Part shown: one piece after another, positions 6,419-14,877 of the stretch
Layout: each line of letters starts with the position of its first letter
How positions within the stretch are numbered: position 1 is the stretch's first letter
Source of the DNA: an uncultured Acidobacteriota bacterium
Lineage (GTDB): Bacteria; Acidobacteriota; Terriglobia; Terriglobales; Acidobacteriaceae
DNA length: 23,213 nt
NCBI GenBank assembly: GCA_903832475.1
Contig: CAILBQ010000727.1
Coordinates: 1 to 23,213, forward strand
Direction of reading: 5' to 3'
Notes under the pieces: generated by a model
What the model was told of the DNA's origin: nothing
Database searches by the model: none
What the model saw: only the letters and a program-made list of their open reading frames with translations
Position numbers and translations under genes: made by a program

Positions 6419-9295
6419 TCATCGAGCCGAATGCCAGTTTGGAAGTCCTGGCTCGATGGTGATGGTTGCGGCCGGATGCCCGACCTGCGTGGCCTTGGTC
6501 ACAGTCAGGGTAAAGGTCTGGCTGGCGGTATAGGACAACCCCGAATTGCCATCGATGACCTTGGTTGCGAGGGTGACGGTGCTCTTGCCGGCGACGGCTG
6601 AGGCGCCTCCAGCGAGATTGAAGGTGGCGAGAATCTGGTTGCTGCCCTGCGCGTAGGAAGCGCCCCATGCGACATTGACGATCCCGGCAGGCAGACCGCT
6701 GAATTGAAAGCTGACTCCGTTGGAACTGTACGAAGGGACAACGCCGCCGAGCACGGTGATGGTTGCGGAAAACGTCTGCGAGCCGTTCGAAGCCATGGTG
6801 ATTTGCGACGAAGCCAGCCCCAGTTGAATGGAAGGCGCAGGGGTGACCTGGAGAGACACTGGGGTTTTCGCCTGAAGGTTGTCTCCGGACGCCGTCACCT
6901 GGAGAGCCGAAGTCGAAACAGCGGCCGTGGAGGCAGCCTGCAGCGTCAGAGTGAACGCATGGCTGGCTGTTCCCGAGAGAGAAACGTTGTTGGCGCTCCA
7001 TGCAGCGGTCACGCCAGAGGGGAGACCTGTGAGCGAGAGTGCGACAGGGCCGGTGTAATTGCCCCCGCTGTTGACGGTGATCGCGAGGGTGGCTGATTTC
7101 CCCTGGACGACGCTGAGGCTGGCCGCGGCCGCACTGACAGTGAGAGACGTCGCCGGCAGAATGGTGAGCGAGACGGACGCGGAGGACTTCAAAGTACCGC
7201 TGGCGCCGTTGATGGTCAGAGCGAGCGGAGTGGAGCTTGCACTTGCCGTCGAGGATACCGAGAGGGTTGCGGTCGCGGTGGCTCCCGGGCCGATGCTTGC
7301 CGGGCTGAAGGTCAGTGTGACTCCAGCAGGCAACTGCGCCGTAAGTGCCACGACGCCAGTGAAGCCTCCCGCCGGCGACACGCTTACGGTGAAGGTGGTC
7401 GACTTGCCAGGCAACAGGGAAAAGGTTGTGGCGGACGATGTCAGAGTGAATCCCGGGGCAACGACGGCCGCAGGCCACGAACTGCGCAGCAGCCCGGCAT
7501 CGACGGAACCCAGGCCGGTAGTCAGGTTGTACGACGCGCCGCTGGCGGTGTAGCCAGTCACTCCGGGGACCGAATTGTTGCCGCTGGGCGTGGCGTGAAA
7601 TGGATTGCTCGACGCGCTCAACAGGCTGTACAGAATCGGGTTGACGCTTCCCTGCGCCTTGCCGGCCTGAGACTGAACGATGCGCGACAGGATGCCGGCA
7701 AACGACGGCGAGGATGCCGAGGTGCCCGCAAACGCGTACCAGGAGCCGTTTTCGCAAACCAGGTAGCCGTCGTGGCTGGCGGCGGTGAGAGCCACATCAG
7801 GGACGGCGCGCATAGCGTTGCTGGAGGCTCCGGAGACGCCTTTCTGCCATGCGGGCTGGGCATAGACGGAGCTGATGCCGCCGCCGGAGGCCCACAGGCC
7901 CGATCCGCCATTGGCAGCGCTTTCGTTCCAGACCTGTTCCGGAATGTAGGAGAGCGCCGAGCCGCTGCCGGAGCCATTCACGCTGGCCCAGTACTTGGCG
8001 GAGTTCGTACCCTCGTTGAATTCGGTTCCCCCGACACAGGTTGAGTAGGTAGAACTGCAGAGTCCATTGACGCCCAGGCCCGACCCTTTGGCGGACGAGC
8101 CCCCACTGCAGCCGCTGGCGCCGGAGTCACCGGAAGAGACAAAGGCGCTGATGCCTTCGGCTGCCGCCTGCTGCCACAGAGCGTTGTAGAAGGCGAGTTC
8201 GCCCGCGCCCATGTTCGCTTCGCAGCTGCCGAAGCTGGTGCTCATCACGGAGGCAATCTTGTTGTTCACGATGTATTGCGCAGAGAGATCGACGCCGTCG
8301 GTAGTAGCCGTTGAGGCGGTAGCGACATATTGGATCGAGGCGGCGGGGGCGACTCCACCGGACCACTCCACGTCGAGGGTAGCTTCGTCTTGATCTCCCG
8401 AAATAAGGCCCGGGTTGCCGTTGGGCAGAATCACCTTGGGCTGGTTGGCAGGCAGGCCGGCGTAGCTGCGGAAGGTGCTGATATCGGAAAGGTTGATGTT
8501 GCTGCGTCCGACGATGGCGAGGGAGCTGCCCGAACCGTTATAGCCCGCCTTGTCGAGAGGGGCGAGGTCATAGATGGTTTCAAAATCTGCGGGGGCCAGG
8601 TAGTGGGCGGTTCCCTGATCGTTATTGGGGTGACTCTTGTTGGGCTGATTGTTGCTCGGCGCGGAAACCTCGACTCTGGATCGGATCGCGGAAACGCGGC
8701 GGAAATCGTGCAGCGAGACAAGGCCGGCGATCACCGGCGCCAGCGCCCTGGGAATCTGCGGGTCTTCGGCGTTGGCGATGTGGAGCTGACCTTGAACCTC
8801 GTAGCGGTGGAGCGTGGTGTGGAAGGCGTCCGAAACCTGGGCAGCGGTTCCCGAGAAAACGATCAGGCGGCGGCTGGCGGGCGCGGGCTCGACAGTGAAC
8901 CCGTGGCTTACCAGCCAGGCTGAAACCTGGGCAAGATCGTTTTGCGAGATGCCGAACTGGCTGCCGTATGCCTGCGGTGTCAGCCACTGGTGGAAGAGCG
9001 GCGAGCCTGGCTCCTGCTGAGCCTCGGTGAGGCTGTCGAGGGCGCGCTGCTGAGATTTGCCCGGCTGCAGAACCAGCATCATGCGTTCCAGGCGGGTGTC
9101 GGCGGGAAGGGCTCCGCGATCGAATTCGGCACGGGCGAGCGGATGCGTGTTGCCCAACAGGGTGACGGCGTCGGCGTCGGCAACTTCGCCATGGACGCGG
9201 TCGCGAGGGGCTGCCTGAGGAGACTGGGCAGAGATGGAAAGGCTGAGGGCGATCAACAAGGCAAAGGCGAGGCTGGTTCGGAGCAGACGGAACAT
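6419..9295 (-). CDS. Secreted S53 (sedolisin/kumamolisin-type) serine-carboxyl protease with Ig-like tail
   Basis: S53 proteases are acid-active, subtilisin-fold endopeptidases with a Ser-Glu-Asp triad, made as zymogens. The order here is: signal peptide (1-23), pro-domain (about 35-205), linker rich in Asn/Ser/Pro (209-227), catalytic domain (about 230-610), and a C-terminal tail. Catalytic residues are Glu304 and Asp308 in DEATLDVEW, oxyanion Asp390 in SSGDSGASG, and Ser526 in AGTSASSPSFAG. The Glu-Asp spacing of four is diagnostic for the family. The tail (about 615-940) holds three similar beta-rich Ig-like repeats of about 100 residues, rich in Ser/Thr/Ala/Gly, ending near 713, 817 and 934. 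ATG 9295 is preceded by GAAGGG. The protein is probably extracellular; the tail may bind a surface or polymer. The gene is divergent from asnS and ends at its own terminator. Confidence 0.94.
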   Translation of the reverse strand: MFRLLRTSLAFALLIALSLSISAQSPQAAPRDRVHGEVADADAVTLLGNTHPLARAEFDRGALPADTRLERMMLVLQPGKSQQRALDSLTEAQQEPGSPLFHQWLTPQAYGSQFGISQNDLAQVSAWLVSHGFTVEPAPASRRLIVFSGTAAQVSDAFHTTLHRYEVQGQLHIANAEDPQIPRALAPVIAGLVSLHDFRRVSAIRSRVEVSAPSNNQPNKSHPNNDQGTAHYLAPADFETIYDLAPLDKAGYNGSGSSLAIVGRSNINLSDISTFRSYAGLPANQPKVILPNGNPGLISGDQDEATLDVEWSGGVAPAASIQYVATASTATTDGVDLSAQYIVNNKIASVMSTSFGSCEANMGAGELAFYNALWQQAAAEGISAFVSSGDSGASGCSGGSSAKGSGLGVNGLCSSTYSTCVGGTEFNEGTNSAKYWASVNGSGSGSALSYIPEQVWNESAANGGSGLWASGGGISSVYAQPAWQKGVSGASSNAMRAVPDVALTAASHDGYLVCENGSWYAFAGTSASSPSFAGILSRIVQSQAGKAQGSVNPILYSLLSASSNPFHATPSGNNSVPGVTGYTASGASYNLTTGLGSVDAGLLRSSWPAAVVAPGFTLTSSATTFSLLPGKSTTFTVSVSPAGGFTGVVALTAQLPAGVTLTFSPASIGPGATATATLSVSSTASASSTPLALTINGASGTLKSSASVSLTILPATSLTVSAAAASLSVVQGKSATLAITVNSGGNYTGPVALSLTGLPSGVTAAWSANNVSLSGTASHAFTLTLQAASTAAVSTSALQVTASGDNLQAKTPVSLQVTPAPSIQLGLASSQITMASNGSQTFSATITVLGGVVPSYSSNGVSFQFSGLPAGIVNVAWGASYAQGSNQILATFNLAGGASAVAGKSTVTLATKVIDGNSGLSYTASQTFTLTVTKATQVGHPAATITIEPGLPNWHSAR

Positions 9296-9431
9296 GGGGT
9301 TCCCTTCCAGATGGATTGCAGGGCGAAGGAGACGGGGGACGGTCTTCGGTTCGGGTTCTGCGCTTAGTTCTTTCTCATCTATCGGAAGGAGGCGGGTGAA
9401 GATTAGGATCCGTAACTCACCAAGGTAATGT

Positions 9432-9467
9432 GCGGCGGCTCAGGAGCGCCGCCGCGAACCAGTTCGC
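9432..9467. promoter_or_regulatory. Hairpin plus adjoining palindrome in the S53-asnS divergent region
   Basis: GCGGCGGC (9432-9439) and GCCGCCGC (9448-9455) form a perfect 8-bp inverted repeat around TCAGGAGC. Overlapping its right edge is the 14-base palindrome GCGAACCAGTTCGC (9454-9467), with arms of 6 and a 2-base centre. The loop is too small for a stable RNA hairpin, so the palindrome looks more like a protein-binding site. The intergenic region (9296-9550) otherwise shows no gene and no promoter hexamers I can defend. Confidence 0.4.
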
Positions 9468-9550
9468 CCCGCGGCATCGCCGGCGCGACCGCCCCGCTCC
9501 CTGGCTCCGCGTTATCCTAGGGAGTTGGTTCAAGAAAGCTGGGTCTTCTC

Positions 9551-10897
9551 ATGTCTGAAACTGCACTGCCGTCTGCGCCGCCTGTCACCACCATCGCCGA
9601 ACTGGGCAAACACGAAGGGCAGTCCGTGCTGCTGCGCGGCTGGCTCTACAACCTGCGCGAGAGCGGCAAGCTGCTCTTTCCCATCTTTCGCGATGGCACG
9701 GGAACCATCCAGGGAGTGGCGCACAAGGCCGGCGTTTCTGCCGAGGTTTTCGAAACCCTGAAAGGCTTGACGCAGGAATCGAGCGTAAAAGTGACCGGGA
9801 AGGTCCGCGCCGACAAGCGCGCCCCCGGCGGCTATGAGCTGGATGTGGAGCAGGTAGAAGTGGTGCAGCGCGTGCCGGAAGAGGATCCCTACCCCATCAC
9901 GCCCAAGGACCATGGCGTCGACTTCCTGATGGAGCGGCGGCACCTGTGGGTGCGGTCGACGCGCCAGGCAGCCATTCTGCGCGTGCGGGCGGAGATCATG
10001 CGCGCGGCCGCGGAGTATTTCGACACCAACGGCTTCACGCGCACCGATCCGCCCATTCTGACGCCGGCAGCGTGCGAGGGCACATCGACCCTGTTCCCCG
10101 TGGATTACTTCGGGGAAGAAGCTTTTCTCACCCAGAGCGGCCAGTTATACATCGAGTCAACGGCGCTGGCGCTGGGCAAGGTGTACAGTTTTGGGCCAAC
10201 GTTCAGGGCAGAAAAATCCAAGACCCGCCGGCATCTGACCGAGTTCTGGATGATTGAACCGGAGGTCGCCTTCTGCGACCTGGACGGGCTGATGGAGCTG
10301 GCGGAGAATTTCATCGCGCACATCGTGCAGAGCGTGCTGGCCAAGCGCAAGGCTGACCTGCTGGTGATTGGCCGCGATATCGCCAAGCTTGAGGCGATTG
10401 CCGCGCCGTTTCCGCGGCTGCGCTACGACGCCGCGGTCGAGATGCTGAACCAGGCGTTCAAGGATGGGCACCTGGAGCAGCCGTTCGAGTACGGCAATGA
10501 TTTTGGCTCGCCGGACGAGACCTGGCTGAGCAGTCAGTTTGACCGTCCGGTGATGGTGCATCGCTATCCGGCAGCGGTGAAGGCGTTTTATATGCAGCCG
10601 GACCCGGAAAATCCGCAATTTGCCATGTGCGTAGACGTGCTGGCGCCAGAGGGCTATGGCGAAATCATCGGCGGTTCGCAGCGCGTGGATAGCTACGACC
10701 TGCTGAAAAACAGGATCGAGGAGCACAAGCTGCCCATGGACGCCTTCCAGTGGTACCTCGACCTGCGCCGCTACGGGTCGGTGCCCCATGCCGGGTTTGG
10801 CATGGGCATCGAACGCGCCGTGGCGTGGATCTGCGGACTGGACCACGTGCGCGAAACCATTCCGTTTGCGCGCACGCTGAACCGCATGTTCCCGTAA
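9551..10897 (+). CDS. asnS: Asparaginyl-tRNA synthetase
   Basis: This class IIb aminoacyl-tRNA synthetase charges tRNA-Asn with asparagine in the cytoplasm. The 448 residues comprise an N-terminal OB-fold anticodon-binding domain (about 25-105) and the catalytic core (about 120-448). Motif 1 is around 161-172 (GFTRTDPPILTP). Motif 2 is FRAEKSKTRRHLTEF followed by WMIEPE (218-238). Motif 3 is GFGMGIERAVAW (415-426). The EFWMIEPE version of motif 2 identifies an asparagine enzyme; aspartate enzymes have a different continuation there. The C-terminus HVRETIPFARTLNRMFP resembles archaeal- or Thermus-like forms more than enteric ones, judged from memory. ATG 9551 is the natural start although its ribosome binding site is weak. 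It converges with the amidase gene 46 bases away, and its stop codon lies in the first copy of a short tandem repeat. Confidence 0.95.
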   Translation: MSETALPSAPPVTTIAELGKHEGQSVLLRGWLYNLRESGKLLFPIFRDGTGTIQGVAHKAGVSAEVFETLKGLTQESSVKVTGKVRADKRAPGGYELDVEQVEVVQRVPEEDPYPITPKDHGVDFLMERRHLWVRSTRQAAILRVRAEIMRAAAEYFDTNGFTRTDPPILTPAACEGTSTLFPVDYFGEEAFLTQSGQLYIESTALALGKVYSFGPTFRAEKSKTRRHLTEFWMIEPEVAFCDLDGLMELAENFIAHIVQSVLAKRKADLLVIGRDIAKLEAIAAPFPRLRYDAAVEMLNQAFKDGHLEQPFEYGNDFGSPDETWLSSQFDRPVMVHRYPAAVKAFYMQPDPENPQFAMCVDVLAPEGYGEIIGGSQRVDSYDLLKNRIEEHKLPMDAFQWYLDLRRYGSVPHAGFGMGIERAVAWICGLDHVRETIPFARTLNRMFP

Positions 10898-10942
10898 GAC
10901 AAAGCGATTTCCCGTAAGACGCCGTGTAAGACCGCGTAAGAC
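10889..10942 (+). repeat. Short direct repeats at the 3' end of asnS
   Basis: TTCCCGTAAGAC occurs at 10889-10900 and again at 10909-10920, a perfect 12-base direct repeat with a 20-base period. The core GTAAGAC recurs at 10926-10932 and 10936-10942. The first copy contains the asnS stop codon TAA. The pattern suggests local slippage duplications of the gene end. Confidence 0.75.
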
Positions 10943-10943
10943 G

Positions 10944-12734
10944 CTAGAAGCCGGGCGGGTGTTCGTCGGCGACGTTGATGGCTTTTTCCAGGGCCAGCCC
11001 GGCCTGCGCCAGGGTGCCTTCGTCGAACAGCCGGCCGATGAGCGTCACCCCATGAGGAACGCGGCGCGGCGGCGAAAACTTCGGCAGCGGGTGTCGAGGA
11101 TCGGGAGCCCAATCGCTGCGCGCCTCCGACACTTCCACGAAGCCGGCACGCAGCGTCAGCGATGGATGGCCGGTGAAGTTGGTGATGACCAGCATCTCGT
11201 CTCGTAAAGACGGGACGAGCAGCAGGTCGACTTCCGCGAAAACGCGGGCCATCTCCTGGGCCACCTTGCGGCGCAGGCGGTCGGCCTGGACAAAGTCAAC
11301 CGCAGACAAAAACCGCGACTGGCGAAACACATTCGGCCACGCGTCGGGAACCTGCGCCTTGAGCTGGTCGACCTGGTGGGTGAGTGTCAGCTCTTCGAAT
11401 GCCGCTGCGCCTTCCGCGAACAGGATCAAATTCAGCGAGTCGTAAGGCCAGTCGGGGATGGCGACTTCGACAGGCGTCATGCCCAGTTTCTTGACGGTTT
11501 CTAGCGCGGCGCGGTCCACGTCCGTGGCCGGATCTTCCTTCATCCACTTAGGAAAGTAGCCGACCTTGAGGCTCTGGACACTGGCGCCGGCGTTGAAGCT
11601 GAGCGTGCTCCGGACAGAGCCCACGTCGCCTGCGTCGGGGCCCGTGATGGCGTGGAGCACCAGCATGGTGTCTTCGACAGCGCGAGCCATGGGACCGAGC
11701 TTGTCGAGCGACCAGCAGAGGGTCATGGCGCCGGTGCGCGGCACGCGTCCAAACGTCGGGCGCAGGCCGGTGACGCCGCAACGCATCGAGGGGCTGACGA
11801 TGCTGCCGCCGGTTTCGCTGCCCATGGCGAATCCGACCAGCCCGGCCGCGACGGCCGAACCCGGTCCGGCGCTCGACCCCGACGAGCCTTCTTCGAGGAG
11901 CCAGGGGTTCATGGTCTGGCCGCCGAACCAGATGTCGTTGAGGGCCAGCGCGCCCAGGCTGAGCTTGGCGACCAGGACAGCGCCAGCTGCGTTGAGGCGC
12001 TCGACGACGGTGCTGTCAACGGCAGGAACGCGGTTGCGGAAGGGCTCCGCACCGTAGGTGGTCGGGATGCCGGCGGTGTCAAGCAGATCTTTCGCGCCCC
12101 AGGGAATGCCGTGCAAGGGGCCACGGTAGTGGCCGGCGGCAATTTCCTTGTCGGCCTGGCGCGCCTGCTCCAGCGCGTGGTCGCGGGTGAGGGTGATAAC
12201 ACAATGCAGCTTTGGATCGAATTGCTCGATACGTTTCAGATAAATCTGGGTCAAGCGCTCGGAGGTAAGCTGGCGCGACTCGATCCAGCGCGAAAGCTGG
12301 GCAACGGGAGCGAAGGCGATTTCCTCCTCATTGGCCGGCAACGGGTGCTTCGCCGCGTTGCTGCGGATAAATGTGTTTGAGTCAGACGCGCGGGACAGGC
12401 CGGGAAGCATCGGATTCCACTGCGTGGCCGGGGCGAGAGAGGCTTCGAGAGCGATCTTGCGCGGGCCGGTGCGGCGTTCGTAAAGCGGCGCCATCTGCAT
12501 GCGCCAGTTGCTGGCCGCGGTGGCTCTGTCGGCAGGGGTCATCTCCACCTGCACCAGCTTTTCTGCCTGTGCGAACGTCTCCGGTGAAACCTCGGGTCCC
12601 ACCGGCGGTGCTGTCCCAAACGCGGGAGGCGCGCCGGGGGTGGTGGGTGTCGGCTCCTGGGCCGAGAGCTGCAGCGCGGACGCGAGGATGCCGGCCGTAC
12701 TGTAAGTGAGGAATTCTCGACGCGACTTCGACAT
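10944..12734 (-). CDS. Tat-exported amidase (amidase signature family)
   Basis: Members of this family hydrolyse carboxamides with a Ser-cisSer-Lys triad. The protein has 596 residues from the chosen start. A twin-arginine signal is visible at the N-terminus, SRREFLTYSTAGILASALQLSAQ (its first residues: SRREFLTYS), so it should be folded in the cytoplasm and exported by Tat. A Pro/Thr/Ala-rich linker follows (about 28-60). The triad is Lys215 in GIPWGAKDLLD, cis-Ser287 in GSSAGPGSA and nucleophile Ser311 in GSETGGSI; the 24-residue spacing between the serines is that of the family. ATG 12734 was preferred over GTG 12782 because the longer version would overlap the frr terminator and push the twin arginines inward. 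Substrate unknown: peptide amides, acylamides or glutamyl amides are all possible. A GatA role is unlikely, since GatA is cytoplasmic and has no Tat signal. Confidence 0.9.
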   Translation of the reverse strand: MSKSRREFLTYSTAGILASALQLSAQEPTPTTPGAPPAFGTAPPVGPEVSPETFAQAEKLVQVEMTPADRATAASNWRMQMAPLYERRTGPRKIALEASLAPATQWNPMLPGLSRASDSNTFIRSNAAKHPLPANEEEIAFAPVAQLSRWIESRQLTSERLTQIYLKRIEQFDPKLHCVITLTRDHALEQARQADKEIAAGHYRGPLHGIPWGAKDLLDTAGIPTTYGAEPFRNRVPAVDSTVVERLNAAGAVLVAKLSLGALALNDIWFGGQTMNPWLLEEGSSGSSAGPGSAVAAGLVGFAMGSETGGSIVSPSMRCGVTGLRPTFGRVPRTGAMTLCWSLDKLGPMARAVEDTMLVLHAITGPDAGDVGSVRSTLSFNAGASVQSLKVGYFPKWMKEDPATDVDRAALETVKKLGMTPVEVAIPDWPYDSLNLILFAEGAAAFEELTLTHQVDQLKAQVPDAWPNVFRQSRFLSAVDFVQADRLRRKVAQEMARVFAEVDLLLVPSLRDEMLVITNFTGHPSLTLRAGFVEVSEARSDWAPDPRHPLPKFSPPRRVPHGVTLIGRLFDEGTLAQAGLALEKAINVADEHPPGF

Positions 12735-12765
12735 GCCCGGGCTTCCCTTCGCTTGACGCTTGTCT

Positions 12766-12797
12766 GAGAAAGCAAAGGCCACCCGATGGGCGGCCCT
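12766..12797 (-). terminator. Intrinsic terminator of frr
   Basis: On the minus strand GGCCGCCC and GGGTGGCC (12795-12788 and 12784-12777) pair fully with one G-U pair around the 3-base loop ATC, followed by TTTGCTTTCTC. It lies about 45 bases beyond the frr stop and ahead of the amidase start, so frr and the amidase are probably separate transcription units. Confidence 0.75.
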
Positions 12798-12840
12798 GCT
12801 GTTTGTTTCTGAATAAATGATCGGCCCTACGGTGCGGCGT

Positions 12841-13428
12841 TCAGATGTGCATGATGTCGGCTTCTTTACGCTGGGCAGCTTCTTCCATGCGCCGGATCTC
12901 CTCGTTCAGCATCGCCTGCACTTCGTCCTGCGCGCGCTTCTCTTCGTCTTCGCTGATCTTCTTATCCTTGGCCATCTTCTTGAGGGACTCGTTTCCGTCG
13001 CGGCGCACGTTGCGCAGGGCAGTTTTGTGATCTTCGAGTTCCTGGTTGAGCTGCTTGACCACGCTGCGACGGCGCTCTTCGGTCATCGGCGGAATGGGCA
13101 CACGGATAAGCTTTCCGTCATTCGATGGATTGAAACCGTGCTCGGGCGCGCGCAGAGCCTTCTCAATCTCCTTGAGCAAGCCCGCATCCCAGGGCTGCAC
13201 AATGATCATGCTGGCTTCGGGCGTAGTGACCTGAGCGATCTGCGTCAGCGGCGTAGGCGTGCCGTAGTAGTCCACGCGCACCTGATCCAGCAGCTGTACG
13301 TTGGCGCGGCCGGTGCGCAGAGATACGAGATGCGTCTGGAAGTCGGTGACGGCCTTGTCCATGCGCCGTTTCAAATCGCCGTGCAGTTCCTTCAGAACCG
13401 CATTGGTTGCCATATACGAAGGTGCCAT
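12841..13428 (-). CDS. frr: Ribosome recycling factor
   Basis: RRF works with EF-G to split the post-termination ribosome so that subunits can be reused. The sequence is a full-length RRF of 195 residues; most family members have about 185. Recognisable segments are VSLRTGRANVQLLDQVRVDYYG (start of the conserved hinge region; key part RTGRAN), the IVQPWD strand, IRVPIPPMTEERR, and a C-terminal charged helix ending near DIMHI. ATG 13428 was chosen because AGAGG (13435-13439) lies 6 bases upstream; an inner ATG at 13413 has no such site but gives the more usual N-terminus. The gene is often next to pyrH or tsf in bacteria; here it stands alone, divergent from a glycosyltransferase and ended by its own terminator. 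Confidence 0.96.
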   Translation of the reverse strand: MAPSYMATNAVLKELHGDLKRRMDKAVTDFQTHLVSLRTGRANVQLLDQVRVDYYGTPTPLTQIAQVTTPEASMIIVQPWDAGLLKEIEKALRAPEHGFNPSNDGKLIRVPIPPMTEERRRSVVKQLNQELEDHKTALRNVRRDGNESLKKMAKDKKISEDEEKRAQDEVQAMLNEEIRRMEEAAQRKEADIMHI

Positions 13429-13645
13429 TCCGTTCCTCTTCCCGCGCGATCTGCTGCCGCGTCCCACCTTTCTGGACGGGTTCGCACAAATGCCAGACCT
13501 ATTCTATCGAATCAGGCTGCCGTGGTTGTTCCGCGCATGCGAATGTCACAGGACGAAACGGCGAATCGTGAAGGGGCTTGCTGGCCTTGCAAGGTGGTCC
13601 CTTCCGCACCGTTTGCAGAATTGAGCCTCTGATATTCTGGGCTGG

Positions 13646-14578
13646 ATGGCGGAAGCGATTTTGGCACAGGATGACCGAACGGCAGCACGCGGAAAACAGT
13701 TATCCGTAGGCGTGATGGTGTTGAACTACAACACCTGGGACATCGCGCTTCGAGCCATGAAAGCCGCGGTCGATCTGAGTTATCCGACGGTCACGGAGTT
13801 TGTTCTTTTTGACGATGGATCGCCCACGCCGCCGCCCCATAACATCGACCCTCGCATCAAGGTTGTGCTGGGGGGAGTGAACCGCGGATTTGCCAAGGCT
13901 TTGGTCGCGGCCTTTGCCGAAATGAAGAGCGACATCGTCGTGGTCTTTGACTCCGATGCGTATCCGCTGGTGCCCTTCGCGGAAGAAGTCCGCAGGCGCT
14001 TCGAAGAGGATGAACGGCTTGGGCAAATCGGATTTCAAGCGCTCGATGAAAAGGGTGTGCCTACCGAGTCCTATTGGAAAGAGCCCACGCAGTGGAGCGT
14101 GATTCTGGGGCAGGGCTTGTATGCGCGTCTACCGCATGAGCCCATCAATGCTTCGAATCTGTGCGCCATGGCGGGCTGCATGGCGCTGCGTATGACAACG
14201 TACGCGCAGGTGGGCGGCATCGATCCGAATTTCGACATGCTGGATCTCGATCTGGACTACAGCATGCGCGTGCGGCGCAGTGGATGGAAGGTCATCCCCG
14301 ATCCGTCGCTGACGGTCTTCCATGTGGGCGGAGGAACGCCGCAGTTGACGCGCAAACGCATCCTGCGTTGGTATAAGTGCCGCTGGTATCTGCTGCGCAA
14401 GCATGGGCTGATCAAATCGCCGGGGCTTGCCCGCGCTTTGATCCTGGCCCGCCTGCATGTGGAGAAGCTGCTGCTGCAGATTTTCGGACGATTCCGTTAT
14501 AAGAATCCCGAAGTCTATGCCGACAAAGTCATCGGGCGGCAGGATCTGATCGACTACTGCCGGGATAATTATCGGTAA
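13646..14578 (+). CDS. Family 2 glycosyltransferase
   Basis: This 310-residue protein has a GT-A fold transferase domain (about 20-240) that would move a sugar from a nucleotide donor to an acceptor. The N-terminal nucleotide-binding start is VGVMVLNYNTWD, Asp56/Asp57 lie in LFDDGS, and the metal-binding DxD motif is FDSDAYP (Asp102, Asp104). The LDLDLDYSMRVRRSGW segment (from about 199) carries the acidic residues seen near the catalytic base in rhamnosyltransferase-like (WbbL-type) members, and His226 in VFHVGGG is also typical. The basic C-terminal part (about 235-290) could touch the membrane. No transmembrane segment or signal is clear. ATG 13646 is the first start; the upstream GGGCTGG is a weak ribosome binding site. 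Sugar and acceptor are unknown, and there is no glycan cluster around it to help. Confidence 0.87.
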   Translation: MAEAILAQDDRTAARGKQLSVGVMVLNYNTWDIALRAMKAAVDLSYPTVTEFVLFDDGSPTPPPHNIDPRIKVVLGGVNRGFAKALVAAFAEMKSDIVVVFDSDAYPLVPFAEEVRRRFEEDERLGQIGFQALDEKGVPTESYWKEPTQWSVILGQGLYARLPHEPINASNLCAMAGCMALRMTTYAQVGGIDPNFDMLDLDLDYSMRVRRSGWKVIPDPSLTVFHVGGGTPQLTRKRILRWYKCRWYLLRKHGLIKSPGLARALILARLHVEKLLLQIFGRFRYKNPEVYADKVIGRQDLIDYCRDNYR

Positions 14579-14626
14579 CTTCCGACTAAGTGGAAAGCTG
14601 ACGGAGCGAAAGCCCGGCGCCCGAGA

Positions 14627-14872
14627 TTACTCTTGTTCGCTCGCGCTATATTGAAGCCAAAAGCGGCGACCAAAGAAAGCTCCCACGATCAGTGCGCAGA
14701 CTAAGCCGAAGCTAAACCCAATCTTGAAGCAAGATTCAACGGCCGATTCGGGGCCGGCGAAACCGGTAAAGATAAGGCTATAGGTGATGGTGAATCCAAC
14801 AAACAGCCAAATGGCCAGCATCGCTAAAACAGTGCCAGCAAGGCGTAACGCGAATTTAGCGGCCTCAGACAT
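14627..14872 (-). CDS. Small two-helix membrane protein, unknown function
   Basis: I do not recognise this 81-residue protein. It has two strongly hydrophobic segments, about 10-37 (LAGTVLAMLAIWLFVGF and on) and about 49-67 (KIGFSFGLVCALIVGAFFG), joined by a short polar loop with Glu42, Glu46 and Cys48. The tail is charged. The start codon ATG lies 5 bases after the lipA stop, so translation is probably coupled to lipA; its own ribosome binding site is poor. The hydrophobic profile and the tight link to lipA argue that it is a real gene. A link with lipoate metabolism is only suggested by position. It converges on the glycosyltransferase gene. Confidence 0.65.
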   Translation of the reverse strand: MSEAAKFALRLAGTVLAMLAIWLFVGFTITYSLIFTGFAGPESAVESCFKIGFSFGLVCALIVGAFFGRRFWLQYSASEQE

Positions 14873-14877
14873 AGGAG

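Noticed and set aside
6060..7757. 565-codon open frame on the minus strand
   Set aside because: It overlaps both the isomerase and the S53 tail out of frame, has low-complexity Arg/His/Gln composition and no recognisable domain.
9454..9467. LexA (SOS) box
   Set aside because: The arms CGAAC/GTTCG match the Bacillus-type box, but the spacer is 2 bases where 4 are needed, and no SOS gene is adjacent.
10847..10875. Hairpin (GTGCGCGAAAC with GTTTGCGCGCAC) near the end of asnS as an amidase terminator
   Set aside because: No T run follows on either strand, and the bases encode a conserved synthetase motif, so the pairing is probably incidental.
12735..12782. N-terminal extension of the amidase to GTG 12782
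   Set aside because: It would run through the frr terminator and place the twin-arginine motif 20 residues in; the inner ATG is the better start.
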